A stretch of 64,000 nt of DNA from Glandiceps talaboti (lineage: Eukaryota; Hemichordata; Enteropneusta; Spengelidae): the NCBI RefSeq assembly GCF_964340395.1, contig NC_135567.1:468383-532382 (forward strand), read 5' to 3'. The notes under the pieces were generated by a model that searched no databases, was not told the origin of the DNA, and worked only from the letters and a program-made list of their open reading frames with translations. Numbering within the stretch: the stretch's first letter is position 1; each line of letters begins with the position of its first letter. The position numbers were made by a program, and so were the translations under genes. Below, piece after piece: positions 38,501 through 49,004 of this stretch.

Positions 38501-39010
38501 ATGGGCCATAGTGCGAAACGATGAGTGGCACGTGAGAGGACAAGTTGAAAACAGAGACATTAGCATTATAAAAGGACATCAAAAAATAGTCTACAGTGCG
38601 AAACTTGCACACTAGTGTGGACATGAAATGAAACAGTGCGAAACAATAAAAGTGGCACGTGAGAGGCCATGTTGAAAACAGAGACAGTGGCATTATAAAA
38701 GGACATTAAAAAATAGTCTACAGTGCGAAACTTGCACACTAGTGTGGACACAAAATGAAATGGGCCATAGTGCCAAAGGATGAGTGGCACGTGAGAGGAC
38801 ACGTTGAAAACAGAGACAGTGGCAATATAAAAGGACATTAAAAAATTGGTCTATAGTGCGAAACTGGCACACTTGTGTGGATACAAAATGAAACCGGCCA
38901 CAGTGCGAAATAGTAAAAGTGGCACGTGAGAGGACATGTTGAAAACAGACAGTGCAGTGGTGATATAAAAGGACATTAAAAAACGGTCTATAGTGCGAAA
39001 CACGCAATGT
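32556..39010. repeat. 132-134-bp satellite array, ~48 units
   Basis: Each unit contains TACAGTGCGAAACTTG, the perfect 12-base palindrome CACACTAGTGTG, GGACACAAAATGAAACGGGC, a second CACAGTGCGAAA, GTGGCACGTGAGAGGACATG (with E-box CACGTG; some units have CACCTGATAGG), TTGAAAACAGAGACAGTGGC and ATTATAAAAGGACATTAAAA. ACAGTGCGAAA occurs twice per unit, suggesting an ancestral dimer. Unit types differ by small indels: 132 bp with GATGAGTGG, 134 bp with AATAAAAGTGG, and shorter units with GGTCACAAGAGTGG. Minus-strand frames of up to 172 codons arise because 132 is 44 codons; they shift frame whenever a 134-bp unit occurs, and I do not regard them as genes. Confidence 0.97.
32698..35545. repeat. 1,841-bp higher-order repeat in the 132-bp array
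   Basis: The ordered series of unit variants from about 32700 to 33700 recurs from about 34541 to 35541 at an offset of 1,841 bases (14 units). For example, CAGAGGCAGTGGC lies at 32901 and 34742. A separate three-unit duplication with 391-base offset occurs at 37910-38700. Confidence 0.88.
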
Positions 39011-39601
39011 GGTGATGTAAAATGATATGTAAATAAACAGGACACTGATATACTACAACGGATATAGTGTCAACGTTAAAAAACAGAACAAGAACACTGG
39101 ACAAAGGAGAAGTGACATAAAGGACACAATAAATGATGTGTGAGCAAAACAAATACATATAGAAGATTCACAGCAACCTGTAAAGAAGGAAGTGAAGTAG
39201 TGATACATACAGGACACATTATAATACATTGTGTGAAAAGAAAAATATCAAGGTGATTGAAAGGACAAGAAGAACCAGCCTACTGGGTTACAACCTGTTT
39301 GAACTAAAGATAAAATGAAGAGTCGCAACATGGAAGTGTAACTCATGTTACCCCTAGATATATGTTATGAGGATATCTCCTAGATGACAACAAAGGATAC
39401 CACTACTTTGATAATGGTAGTAAACTGTGATAACTATTAAAAGTATATCACATGTACCAGACTACTGTCATAACTGCAGAAGACATCTCTCGGAATTGAA
39501 GTTCACCAAGTCAGTTATCATACACTGGCGAGAAGAGGAATACTGGACTGAAGATTGGACATCCACCAAATCGTGATAATCAGATGGTCATTGGCCAAGC
39601 A
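39011..39601 (+). other. right flank of array, possible exon end
   Basis: After the diverged units (39025-39085) the sequence becomes unique. It ends with CCAAGCA followed by GTGAGT at 39602, a good splice-donor match. With the acceptor at 31988, the whole array could lie inside one exon, but I see no transcript evidence. Confidence 0.35.
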
Positions 39602-39946
39602 GTGAGTACACGCTTTGGTCAATGGCTGTCATCAGCATATGTAACCTGCAGATTACCACGTGTGCACAATTGCGTATAGTTTGTAAACTGATCAAACACA
39701 TGGTGTTACGTGGTTGCAAACTGTTAAAACCTTGCTGGTTCACAGAAATCTTTATCTGTTCTACATGTAAATATGTCTTGCTATAGTGGTCAGTTATAAA
39801 CTGCAAGCCACTATGCAAGCTATTTTCGATGAACAGATGCAGCACAGCGAATCTGGTTATCTGCAGACTTAAAAACAAGGTAAAGCAATGACTTTACACG
39901 TTAATACCCATATAAATCTCTTTTTCTCTTTTTTTTTTCTACACAG
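39602..39946 (+). other. putative intron before cassette A
   Basis: Starts GTGAGTA and ends with a long pyrimidine tract (TCTTTTTTTTTTCTACACAG, 39927-39946). No other feature is recognised. Confidence 0.4.
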
Positions 39947-40006
39947 ATAACAATGAAGAAGGACTCTACTGCTGACAGATTTAAAGAAGAAGAATATCAA
40001 AGGCAA
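39947..40006 (+). other. exon-like cassette A
   Basis: Preceded by a pyrimidine tract and ACACAG, and followed by GTACCT (a GC-donor GCAAGT alternative overlaps). It contains an ATG at 39953 and encodes KEEEY-type acidic/basic residues if read from it. Purine-rich content (AAAGAAGAAGAA) resembles a splicing enhancer. Confidence 0.45.
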
Positions 40007-40059
40007 GTACCTATATAATTCTGTTCATTTTTTAATAATGTTTCTTTCATGTTTTTCAG

Positions 40060-40104
40060 ATCACTAGAAAAGCTGATGAAGTTATCAGAAGATGAAGCAT
40101 ATAA
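40060..40104 (+). other. exon-like cassette B
   Basis: 45 bases between TTTTTCAG and GTAAGT. The following intron-like sequence (TTTTATGTTTTTGTCAG, TATTTTATTGAGGCTTG) is homologous to the sequence after cassette F. Confidence 0.45.
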
Positions 40105-41018
40105 GTAAGTTTCAAATCTTTGAGTCCTTTCAAATTTTATGTTTTTGTCAGCCATGAAAAAATGTTGTCTCAGTAGATATTTTATTGAGGCTTGCGTAAA
40201 AATGATGGTTACATTCAGGTCTTTCTCACGCAAGACAAATTTGCAGAGATGGTTAAATACGAGACAAAATGTAACATGAAGAACAGAAGAACGTCCAGAT
40301 TTGGCACAACAAATCGACTAGCGATAACGATGAATCTGAAAATAAACAGAAAACTGTCTTGATAAGAGTGAAAAGTACAAAATTTTAAGGATACAAGAGG
40401 AAATTGCTGACAATTAGTGTAGCAAGTGTAGGACAGCCGTCAACGGCCAAGCCACTACGATTGTTATATATGCACGCACAATGGGTCACAATTTTGAAAA
40501 CATCCAAAATCAACAAAAAGTAGTGACAATTTATACACATTATAAAGTGGGGTATTCGGGAGATCACTGCAGAACCATAAAATTTGTGACGATAATTAAT
40601 AGAAAAGTGACAAAAGCATACATAAAAACACAATTTTGTGTTAAAATGACCGAGGTGAAAAACCCGGAAATATAGATATCGATAACATTGACTTGTCGAG
40701 TACCAAAATTTGTGTTTGTTTTAGACACACTATAAAAACTGAAGACTTGATTACCATGTTGCATAACACTCGTAATGGTCATTTAAAAAAAATAGTGATC
40801 GTCTGAACGAAAGACTAATGACGCAAATGGTAAGAAAACGGATAAAAGCATGAGGTACTCATCAACGTATGCGCTATCGCAAAATGGTCACATGGGTGTC
40901 ATGTGAGACCCTTCCGGCCTCCTCTGTGTGTATATATGTATAATTATGTATAAGAGGTATGTATCTATTTATTATTTCTTTTCAGTTTATTTGATAATGT
41001 GTTTGTCGTATTTTTCAG
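40105..41018 (+). other. putative intron between cassettes B and C
   Basis: Starts GTAAGTTTC, ends GTATTTTTCAG. Open frames inside, including 64-82 codons near 40385-40680, have no recognisable family. Confidence 0.4.
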
Positions 41019-41077
41019 ATCACACCCAGGAACGATGAAGAAAGCTAGCTTAGAATGTTATTAAAAGAAGAGGACAA
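41019..41077 (+). other. exon-like cassette C
   Basis: 59 bases between TTTTTCAG and GTAAGTTTC. Opens ATCACACCC, contains GATGAAGAAAG and ends AGAAGAGGACAA. In-frame stops are present in continuation from cassettes A and B. Confidence 0.45.
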
Positions 41078-41694
41078 GTAAGTTTCTTATTTTGCAATCT
41101 TGATATTCTAATCACTCCTAAAATGAATCATTACCGGGTAGTCTCTCAAAGGGGGACAATTAGAATGCCGAATGGGATCCATTCACCTTTTCTGTCTGTG
41201 CGTAATACATCATAGAAATGCCGTATCCAATTTCTTTCAAACCTGGCACAAAGGTGACATGTCAACTGGGACATTTACAAAGTTGACCAAAGAGGTCGGT
41301 TATTGAATGCAGCCATTTTCTGCATATTATAAGTATCTATTTCTTGCCACTAATTTCTTCTAAATCATGTCGAGTTCGGTCACACAAAAGTCAAGTATTT
41401 GAGGGAGTCTGGACCTTCCATGAAGTCTTGCTAGGATTTTTTAGTTTGAACAGGCAAGCAGAACAGTTTGCAACTGGTGACCACTTAGTTCTAGCTTAGT
41501 AGATGCACTCCCCTAGTTCAATTAAATTTGGTACATACATCAAACATAATTAATTGTATATGTTCTGTTGCATTCAAAGAATTATTGTGTGTAGGAACAA
41601 AAATCTAAAGACTTTGCCCTTATGGAAGGCATTCAGTTTATAGGTTCTTGGTGTTCAATTCAGTTCATATTAATTATGTTTTCTTTGTTTACAG

Positions 41695-41778
41695 ATCTTA
41701 CCCATGAAGAACTTATATGACCAGAATTGAAGAGGATTATGCTATAGAAGAAAGTTATCCAACAAGAAGAAGACATAA
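41695..41778 (+). other. exon-like cassette D
   Basis: 84 bases between GTTTACAG and GTAAGTGTC. ATCTTACCCATGAAGAA, TATGACCAGAATTGAAGA and the AAGAAGAAGACATAA end match cassette E closely. All three forward frames contain stops. Confidence 0.5.
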
Positions 41779-41945
41779 GTAAGTGTCAAATGTTGCAGTC
41801 TCTTCAAAGTTAGTTTTAATAACCCTGCCACCTTGATCTTGATGCCTATGGTCAAAGAGAAAAAGCTAAAATTATTCAAAGTGTGGATGTACACCTCTGA
41901 CATTCATGGGCCATCCAGCTATAATAATGTTTTGTATGTTTTCAG

Positions 41946-42024
41946 GTCACATCCGTGAAGAATATGACCAGAAGTGAAGAATAATGTTTTAAGCAGAGAG
42001 CTATCAAACAAGAAGCCGATGTAG
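41946..42024 (+). other. exon-like cassette E
   Basis: 79 bases between TGTTTTCAG and GTATGT. GTCACATCCGTGAAGAATAT and GACCAGAAGTGAAGAA show it is a copy of cassette D. The following intron also matches that of D (AAAGTTTGTTTTAATAACCC, ACCTTGATCTT, CATGGGCCA). All three frames contain stops. Confidence 0.5.
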
Positions 42025-42369
42025 GTATGTTTCTAATTGTGCAATATCATCAAAGTTTGTTTTAATAACCCAGACCCTTGATCTTTATCACAATGTCTAA
42101 AATCAAATTGCCCAAATTATAAAGTGTGTGTGTGTGTGTGTGGTAGGGGGGGGGGGGTACATCTCTGAGATCCATGGGCCACTAACAACCACATCTAGCA
42201 CAAATGTTGTATACAGTAGTACACATATGCATGTAATTATGTTTGATGACCTTTACAATATGAGCCAAATGGCAGCCGTATTTGTTGTTGAAATCAGAAT
42301 ATTGACCTGATAGAGGGAATGTTAGGTTTTTGACCAAGACTTGTTAATAATGTGTTTCCTTGTTTTTAG

Positions 42370-42459
42370 ACCATGCCAATGCTGCCAAGAAAATGTATTA
42401 CCACAATTTATGACGTCAAAGCTGTCGAATAAAGCTATTATCAGAGAAAAAAGAGAAAA
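42370..42459 (+). other. exon-like cassette F
   Basis: 90 bases between GTTTTTAG and GTATTT (weaker donor). Contains ATGTATTACCACAATTTATG, distantly like the TATGACCAGAATTG block of D and E. The downstream sequence is homologous to that after cassette B. Confidence 0.4.
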
Positions 42460-42922
42460 GTATTTTATTGAGCAGTTAGTAATAATCTTCTTATTTTATG
42501 TACTTGTCAGTCACAAGGAAATTGTTTTCTTGATAGATGCTTATTGAGGTTTGTGTAGACGGAAAATCTCAGTTAAGAGTCATGAAATATTTTCTATATT
42601 TATCTGAATTCACCATTGTTGGATCACCTTACCTATAAATAAACAAATACTTGTGTTCATCATTCTACATCTGATGATTTTTAGTACCATTTCAGTTGAT
42701 TATGTGGTTGATATAAAAGTCTGGTAAGTAATTTACCTAGAATTACAGATTGAAGTTTCTGACATGGGATCATATAAAAAGATGAGAACAAGTGTTTTGA
42801 ATTTTAAAACTCTTATCATATTGATTTTGTAACCTTTGCAAATATATCGGTGGTTGTCACTTTGTTTATGAGTTGTATTTCAGTTCTGTTCAGTTCATAA
42901 AATGTTTCTCCTGGTATTTCAG

Positions 42923-42990
42923 ATCGTACTTGTACGTCAGGAATTTGTATTACTAGAATTGAAGAAGAAATCTGAAGAAAACAGGATGAA
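42923..42990 (+). other. exon-like cassette G
   Basis: 68 bases between GGTATTTCAG and GTAAGTTTG. ATCGTACTTG opens it; TGTATTACTAGAATTGAAGA matches the core block of D. Ends AACAGGATGAA. Confidence 0.45.
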
Positions 42991-44100
42991 GTAAGTTTGA
43001 CATCTTGCCATCAGTTGATTTGTTGTCTATATTCGACTTTAAAATAACCCAAAGCTCACTGCCTGTACTGAATAGAGTAGCTGGCTGTTGGTTGGTTGAA
43101 GACATTGACTATGGACCAGATAAGAGCGTGCAATGAAGTGTGTTTTATTGATGGCAGGTCTGTCCATTTACATCTTTGTATTTATTATGTATAATTTGGA
43201 ATAATATTTGCATGAAATTTACTGTGAATGATATGGAATTGTGTCAATGATTTTTTGATTGCAGGAATCAACAAACTCTCATGAGCACTTTGAATGCGCT
43301 GCACATAAAGAACTGTACCAAAGATTGTACATAGGTGTACTTATTCATAGACATCTGATTCATCACCATGAAAACATATCACTGTCAACATGTACATGCA
43401 TGCCAGCCTGGAGGGGAGCCATAGGAATGTACCATGCTAGATAGTATCAATGACAGTAACCCATGACTTTGACCTTCATATTAAAGGTCAGCTAGCAAGT
43501 TACTCCATACTGTTAATATATTGTACAGACAAATTTAAGTATATTCTAAACATACCTTTTAGATGAGCTTTCTGTGTAAAAACTGACCTTTGCCCTTGAC
43601 TGTCAGGATATTATGAACTTAATTACCATCAACTTGTACAAGCAGATTTTGGACACTGATTAACATTACATTCCTGCATTTAATTTTGGGCTATTGTCCT
43701 TGAACATAATAGAACACAACTAGTTTGTTTGTTTTTATCACAAGGCCAGTTGCTTTGTTAAGTTAGGTAATGGTAATACTTTGGTGTAATTATAAATTTA
43801 TGTTCACTGCGAATGATCAGATATCTGGTATTTAATCCTCTTTCTCCCAACTAGTAGTTAGTTTTGTTCAAACAAATATCCTACAGCCACTGGGAGAAAG
43901 AGGATTCAAGTCATTTGAAAATTGAAATGTTTGATTAAATGATTATAAGAACTTTAGAACCAGCTGATTAGTATACAGTTGGTGGGGAACTATTTACATC
44001 AGAAAATTGTGAAATTTAAGTAACATGATACAAATCTTCATTGGACTTCAAATGATAGACTTTGTTGCTTAATTTGTGCAAGCTTTGATCACTCCTATCC
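42991..44100 (+). other. downstream flank, possible last exon
   Basis: A further acceptor-like TTTTTTGATTGCAG ends at 43264 and may begin a terminal exon. No clear polyadenylation site follows closely. A perfect 16-base inverted repeat, AATCCTCTTTCTCCCA (43834-43849) and TGGGAGAAAGAGGATT (43891-43906), is separated by 41 bases. Confidence 0.35.
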
Positions 44101-44104
44101 AACC

Positions 44105-44225
44105 TTAACCTTCTTTATGTAACCTTAACCTGAACTATAACCTTTAACCTATAACCTTACCCTAACTATAACACTAACATTAACACTAACACTAACACTA
44201 ACATTAACACTAACATTAATCCTAA
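44105..44225. repeat. degenerate ACCTTA/ACACTA hexamer repeat
   Basis: Runs of AACCTTAACC, ATAACCT and then repeated AACACT/AACATT hexamers. The ACCCTAACT piece resembles the animal telomere complement, but the dominant hexamer differs. Confidence 0.75.
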
Positions 44226-44559
44226 CTAATATATAACAAGAGTAACTCTAACTATCTTTCGGTGGTCGTTAACTTTGTGCAAAGAAACAAGGCAACAAGT
44301 CTAGTATTAAGTCGTACAATGATAATTGTGGGATTTACTGATCAACACTTTGGGAAGTCAAACAGGTTGTATGTTTGTTTATCCTTCATATCACAATTGT
44401 GTTTTTTTCACATGATTTGGTTGTTCATTATTGGTTGCTTAAACTTTACAATACCCTTTGTATTACCACTGCCATTCTTCATACAAAGTATTTGAAAAGT
44501 ATGTCCATCCCAAATGAAAAGTGTCTCTCCCCATATATGAAAATGCTTTTCATATAGAT

Positions 44560-45443
44560 GTAGGGGATTGATGTACTCTTCATTTAGGGGATGGGTGTAC
44601 TTCATATTTAGAGAAGTTTTATTTAGAGGATGGAATTATACTTTTTATTTAGGGGATGGATGTACTTTATATGTAGGGGAAAGAAATATTTTATTGAGGG
44701 GATGGATGTACTTTATATTTAGGAGAGAGAAATATTTTATTTAGGGGATGGATGTACTTTATATTTAGGAGAGAGAAATATTTTATTTAGGGGATGGATG
44801 TACTTTTTATTTAGGGCAGAGAACTATTTTATTTAGGGGATGGATGTACTTTTTATTTAGGGGAGAGAACTATTTTATTTAGGGGATTGATGTACTTTAT
44901 ATTGAGGGGAGAGAAGGGGATGGATGTACTTTATATTTAGGGGAAAGAAATATTTTATTTAGGGGATTGATGTACTTTTTATTTAGGGGATGGATGCATT
45001 TTATATTAAGGGGAGAGAAATATTTTATTTAGGGGATGGGTGTACTTTATATTAAGGGGAGAGAAATATTTTATTAAGGGGATGAATGTACTTTTTATTT
45101 AGGGGATGGATGCATTTTATATTAAGGGGAGTGAAATATTTTATTTAGGGGGTGTATGTACTTTTTATTAAGGGGAAAAACATTTTATTTAGGAGATGGA
45201 TGTACTTTATATTAAGGGGAGAGAACTATTTTATTGAGGGGATGGATGTACTTTTTATTTAGGGGGGAGAAATATTTTATTTAGAGGATGGATGTATTTT
45301 TTATTTAGGGGATGGATATACTTTATATAAAGGGGAGAGAAATATATTATTGAGGGGATGGATGTACTTTTTATTTAGGGGATGGATGTACTTTTTATTT
45401 AGGGGAGTGAAATATTTTATTTAGGGGATGGGTGTACTTTATA
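44560..45443. repeat. 46-bp minisatellite, left part
   Basis: The unit alternates two related halves, TTAGGGGATGGATGTACTTT TTA and TTAGGGGAGAGAAATATTTT A (about 24 and 22 bases). Some stretches repeat one half only, so the unit is a dimer of one ancestral ~23-bp repeat. Interrupted by the palindromic element at 45444. Confidence 0.95.
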
Positions 45444-45797
45444 TTAAAGTGGCCATATGGATGAGATTTGGATATTTATTTTGGATTTTTATTTGATAAA
45501 ACAGCTTCACTATGTTTTTCTACTTGAAAAAATAAAGCGAAAGAACATATACCAAGTCCATGTTCATAACTCAATACATTGCAAAAAGATGCAAAAAGTG
45601 TAAAAAGTTTGTTATTGTACGTACAATAACAAACATTTTACACATTGTTTAATGTTTTGCAGTTTATTGAGTTGCGAACATAAACTTGGTATATGTTCTT
45701 TCGCTTTATTTTTTCAAGTAGAAAAACATAGTGAAGCTATTTTATCAAATAAAAATCCAAAATAAATACCAAATTCTCATCCATATGGCCACTTTAA
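45444..45797. mobile_element. 354-bp perfect-centre palindromic transposon (MITE)
   Basis: The arms of about 175 bases start TTAAAGTGGCCATATGGATG and are about 90% complementary to the other end, CATCCATATGGCCACTTTAA. There is no loop: the middle is a perfect 28-base palindrome (45607-45634) centred on GTAC. The flanks read ATATTAA and TTAAGGGG; removing the element with one TTAA (or TA) restores ATATTAAGGGGAGAG, exactly the surrounding minisatellite unit. This proves insertion with duplication of TTAA or TA. TTAA would suggest piggyBac-type mobilisation, TA a Tc1/mariner-type one. No coding sequence. Confidence 0.93.
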
Positions 45798-46893
45798 GGG
45801 GAGAGAAATATTCTATTTAGGGGATTGATATACTTTATATTAAGGGGATAGAAATATTTTATTTAGGGGATGGATGTAATTTATATTACGGGGAGAAATA
45901 TTTTATTGAGGGGATGGATGTACTTTATATTAAGGGGAGAAATATTTTATTTAGGGGATGGATGTACTTTATATTTAGGAGAGAAAAATATTTTATTTAG
46001 GGGATGGATGTACTTTATATTTAGGAGAGAGAAATATTTTATTTAGGGGATTGATGTACTTTATATTTAGGAGAGAGAAATATTTTATTTAGGGGATGGG
46101 TGTACTTTATATTAAGGGGATGGATGTACTTTATATTAAGGGGAGAGAAATATTTTATTTAGGGGATGGATGTACTTTATATTAAGGGGAGAGAAATATT
46201 TTATTTAGGGGATGGATGTACTTTATATTAAGGGGAGAGAAATATTTTATTTAGGGGATGAATGTACTTTTTATGTAGGGGATGGATGCATTTTATATTA
46301 AGGGGAGTGAAATATTTTATTTAGGGGGTGGATGTACTTTTTATTAAGGGGAAAAACATATTTTATTTAGGAGATGGATATACTTTATATTAAGGGGAGA
46401 GAACTATTTTATTGAGGGGATGGATGTACTTTATATTTAGGGGAGAGAAATATTGAATTTAGGGGATGGATGTACTTTTTATTTAGGGGGAGAAATATTT
46501 TATTTAGGGGATGGATGTACTTTATATAAAGGGGATGGATATACTTTATATAAAGGGAGGAGAAATATATTATTGAGGGGATGGATGTACTTTTTATTTA
46601 GGGGATGGATGTACTTTTTATTAAGGGGAGAGAACTATTTTATTTAGGGGATGGATGTAATTTATATTAAGGGGAGAAATATTTTATTTAGGGGATGGAT
46701 GTACTTTTTATTTAGGGGATGGATATACTTTATATTTAGGGGAGAGAACTATTTTATTGAGGGATGGATGTACTTTATATTTAGAGGAGAGAAATATTTT
46801 ATTTAGAGGATGGATGTACTTTATATTAAGGGGACAGAAATATTTTATTTAGGGGATGGATGTACTTTATATTTAGGGGATGGATGTACTTTA
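45798..46893. repeat. 46-bp minisatellite, right part
   Basis: Continues the same dimeric unit as 44560-45443 for about 24 more copies and ends in CTTTATGCATGC. Confidence 0.95.
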
Positions 46894-47244
46894 TGCATGC
46901 AAGTATGATATATGCTTACGCTTTTCCAAAGTTTTAAAATATTTTATATCTCTGGTTTTTAGTGCGGGGCTAAGTTTGGGTTAGCAATGCCTAACTAACC
47001 CCTGTTGTTATAGAAATGGTAATGTAACCACTTTTGTATGGATTATTGTATTGTACTTGCATGTATTTTAGAAAAGTCTGATATTAAAACAATATGGTTG
47101 CAGCTTGTCAGTGATGTCTGTTTGTGTGTGAAGCCCATGTGTGTAAGTAAACGCAATAGATTACTTTGGTGAGATCACTTTTGACAAGTTTAGAAAGACA
47201 CAAACTAAAACTATTATAATAATTGTATATATTGTGACATTTCA
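46894..47244. other. unique AT-rich sequence, nothing recognised
   Basis: No gene or repeat recognised. Confidence 0.4.
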
Positions 47245-47605
47245 TATCAATGTCCATAGCTTAAGTTGATCTCATCAATCTATGAATGGACATTGATATG
47301 ATTACACACACAATACAGTGTATGGATAAATCACATACAACTTTTGATTCAGTGTGGACTCCATGTGTATGTGGTAGACACTCAGTGTTGACACTCTTCA
47401 GTACAACATGGCTAGTGATGTTACCCCAGGCCGTAAAAACTGATTACTCCCTAAACTTGATCTAGTCAATCTGTGAATGGATATTGATATGACTATATCA
47501 ATCAATCAATCACATACAAATTTTGATTCAGTGTACACTCCAAGTATGCATAGTAAAGACTCTTGAGTTGACACTATTGTCATTACAATGTAGTTTTATC
47601 ACTAA
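47245..47605. repeat. ~180-bp tandem duplication with inverted motif
   Basis: Two direct copies share TCAATCTATGAATGG/TCAATCTGTGAATGG, ATTGATATGA, CACATACAA and TTTTGATTCAGTGT (47336 and 47520). The first is preceded by an inverted match of ATATCAATGTCCATA to TGGACATTGATAT. Confidence 0.7.
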
Positions 47606-48530
47606 GACAACACTATCATGCATACATGTATATGTAATAAACTACAACAAAAATGGTTTTTGTTTGTGTCCACCTTAATCTTGTCACCATAATCAAATGT
47701 AATATAGTCACTGTAACATCTTTTCAGTCCCCAAAGAGCACCACCTGGAGGAGACAATTATATTGGGTGTCTATATACATCAATTCATCAATGCGTTCAC
47801 CCTCATAACTCTGGTATGCACTAATTGATATCAACCAAACTTGACACAAAGGTATTATACTATGTGAGTCACATGCACATCACTTTGTTTTGCAACTGAT
47901 AAATTATGGCCAAATGGTGACTATATTTGTAAAAGTTCATAATATGCATTATAACCTTGGAGATGTAATGTAGGAACACTTTTGAAGTGCCTATGCCCAT
48001 ATTATTTAATAGTGAATCTTCTATTAAAATATTTTAAAAACATAACTTAAAATACTGTTGGATATGGAGAACAACTTCTGGCCCAGACTCGGTGATTAGG
48101 ACTTGATCCCACCTCTGCCACCACATTGACAGTTTTAAAGGCAAATGGTTGTTTCCCACTACTATGGAAATGTTTGACAGTGCATTAATCAATACTCGTG
48201 TTTGGATCTAATTGACTGAGCTGAGGGAAGGCTAAAACTGCCAAAGACTAAATGGGCACATTCCCTACATTGTCAGGACAGAGTCAACATTATCTCTACT
48301 CCAGAACATTATGTTTAATATTAAATATAATATCTTATCTACCACACAGCGTGTATACAGTATTAACATCTAGTTGAAATCAATCAATATGGCTGCCATA
48401 TTGAAGATCATTGAATCCTTTAGTACCCTTTTTTGCTCTATGTACAGTTTCCCATTTATAGACAATATCATTTTAAAAAGTAAATGAATATCTCATAATG
48501 AAGGGATTTCATGAGTGCACATCAATTTGA
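47606..48530. other. unique AT-rich sequence, nothing recognised
   Basis: No gene recognised. Phrases such as ACTCTGGTATGCACTAATTG suggest old dispersed repeat, but I find no second copy in the window. Confidence 0.4.
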
Positions 48531-48554
48531 AACTGTGTATTTATTTATTTATTT

Positions 48555-48715
48555 ATTACACGGTCCACAATATTGTATCGATAATCAATACCAGAGCAAT
48601 GCCGTTAAATTTCTCTGTATATCTGCCTGTGCCTATCACTGCTTCTGTCTACCTAACCTCTCGTCTCATCATTTGTAAAAAATTACAGACCTTATGAATC
48701 CCATTAAAACCGGGA
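48555..48715 (+). repeat. dispersed repeat R4, copy 1
   Basis: ACACGGTCCACAATATTGTA, ATATCTGCCTGTGCCTATC, TACAGACCTTATGAATCCCA recur in order at 63003-63142. Immediately followed by GGGACCGGTCAGTTTC, which resembles the GGGACCAGTCAGTTTC junction of R1 at 63771. Confidence 0.75.
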
Positions 48716-48734
48716 TAAGGGACCGGTCAGTTTC

Positions 48735-48880
48735 TCCAGCCTGGGGGGGGGGGGATTCTTAAATCGGGCCGGGAAAAAGTCACTGACCACCCCTATCTGT
48801 AAAACCAAAATCAGGCTGACCCCCCCCCCCCCCCATCACTTAATTCTAAAACATGATGATCCCCCCCCCCCATATATAAT
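48735..48880. repeat. cluster of poly-G and poly-C tracts
   Basis: G11 near 48744, C15 near 48820 and C10 near 48861 lie within a GC-biased, transposon-like sequence containing AAAAAGTCACTGACC, also seen near 53208. Confidence 0.8.
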
Positions 48881-49004
48881 ATACACATGACAGGTTTTAT
48901 TATCGTGACTCGGTGTGGACTACTTGACTGTCTTGCATCGACTTTATAAGATCCCGGGTTAGCACTCTCATAATTATAATTATTGACGACACAGGTTAAA
49001 TATA

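Noticed and set aside
32782-39007. Minus-strand open frames of 69-172 codons across the 132-bp array, apparently a repeat protein
   Set aside because: The frame is open only because the unit is 44 codons and lacks stops in one phase; 134-bp units shift the frame repeatedly, there is no signal of codon-level constraint, and the same block is duplicated with its frameshifts.
32556-39010. Hammerhead-like CTGATAG...GAAAA in some 132-bp units
   Set aside because: The core is not CUGAUGA, the stems do not form, and most units carry CGTGAGAGG at that place.
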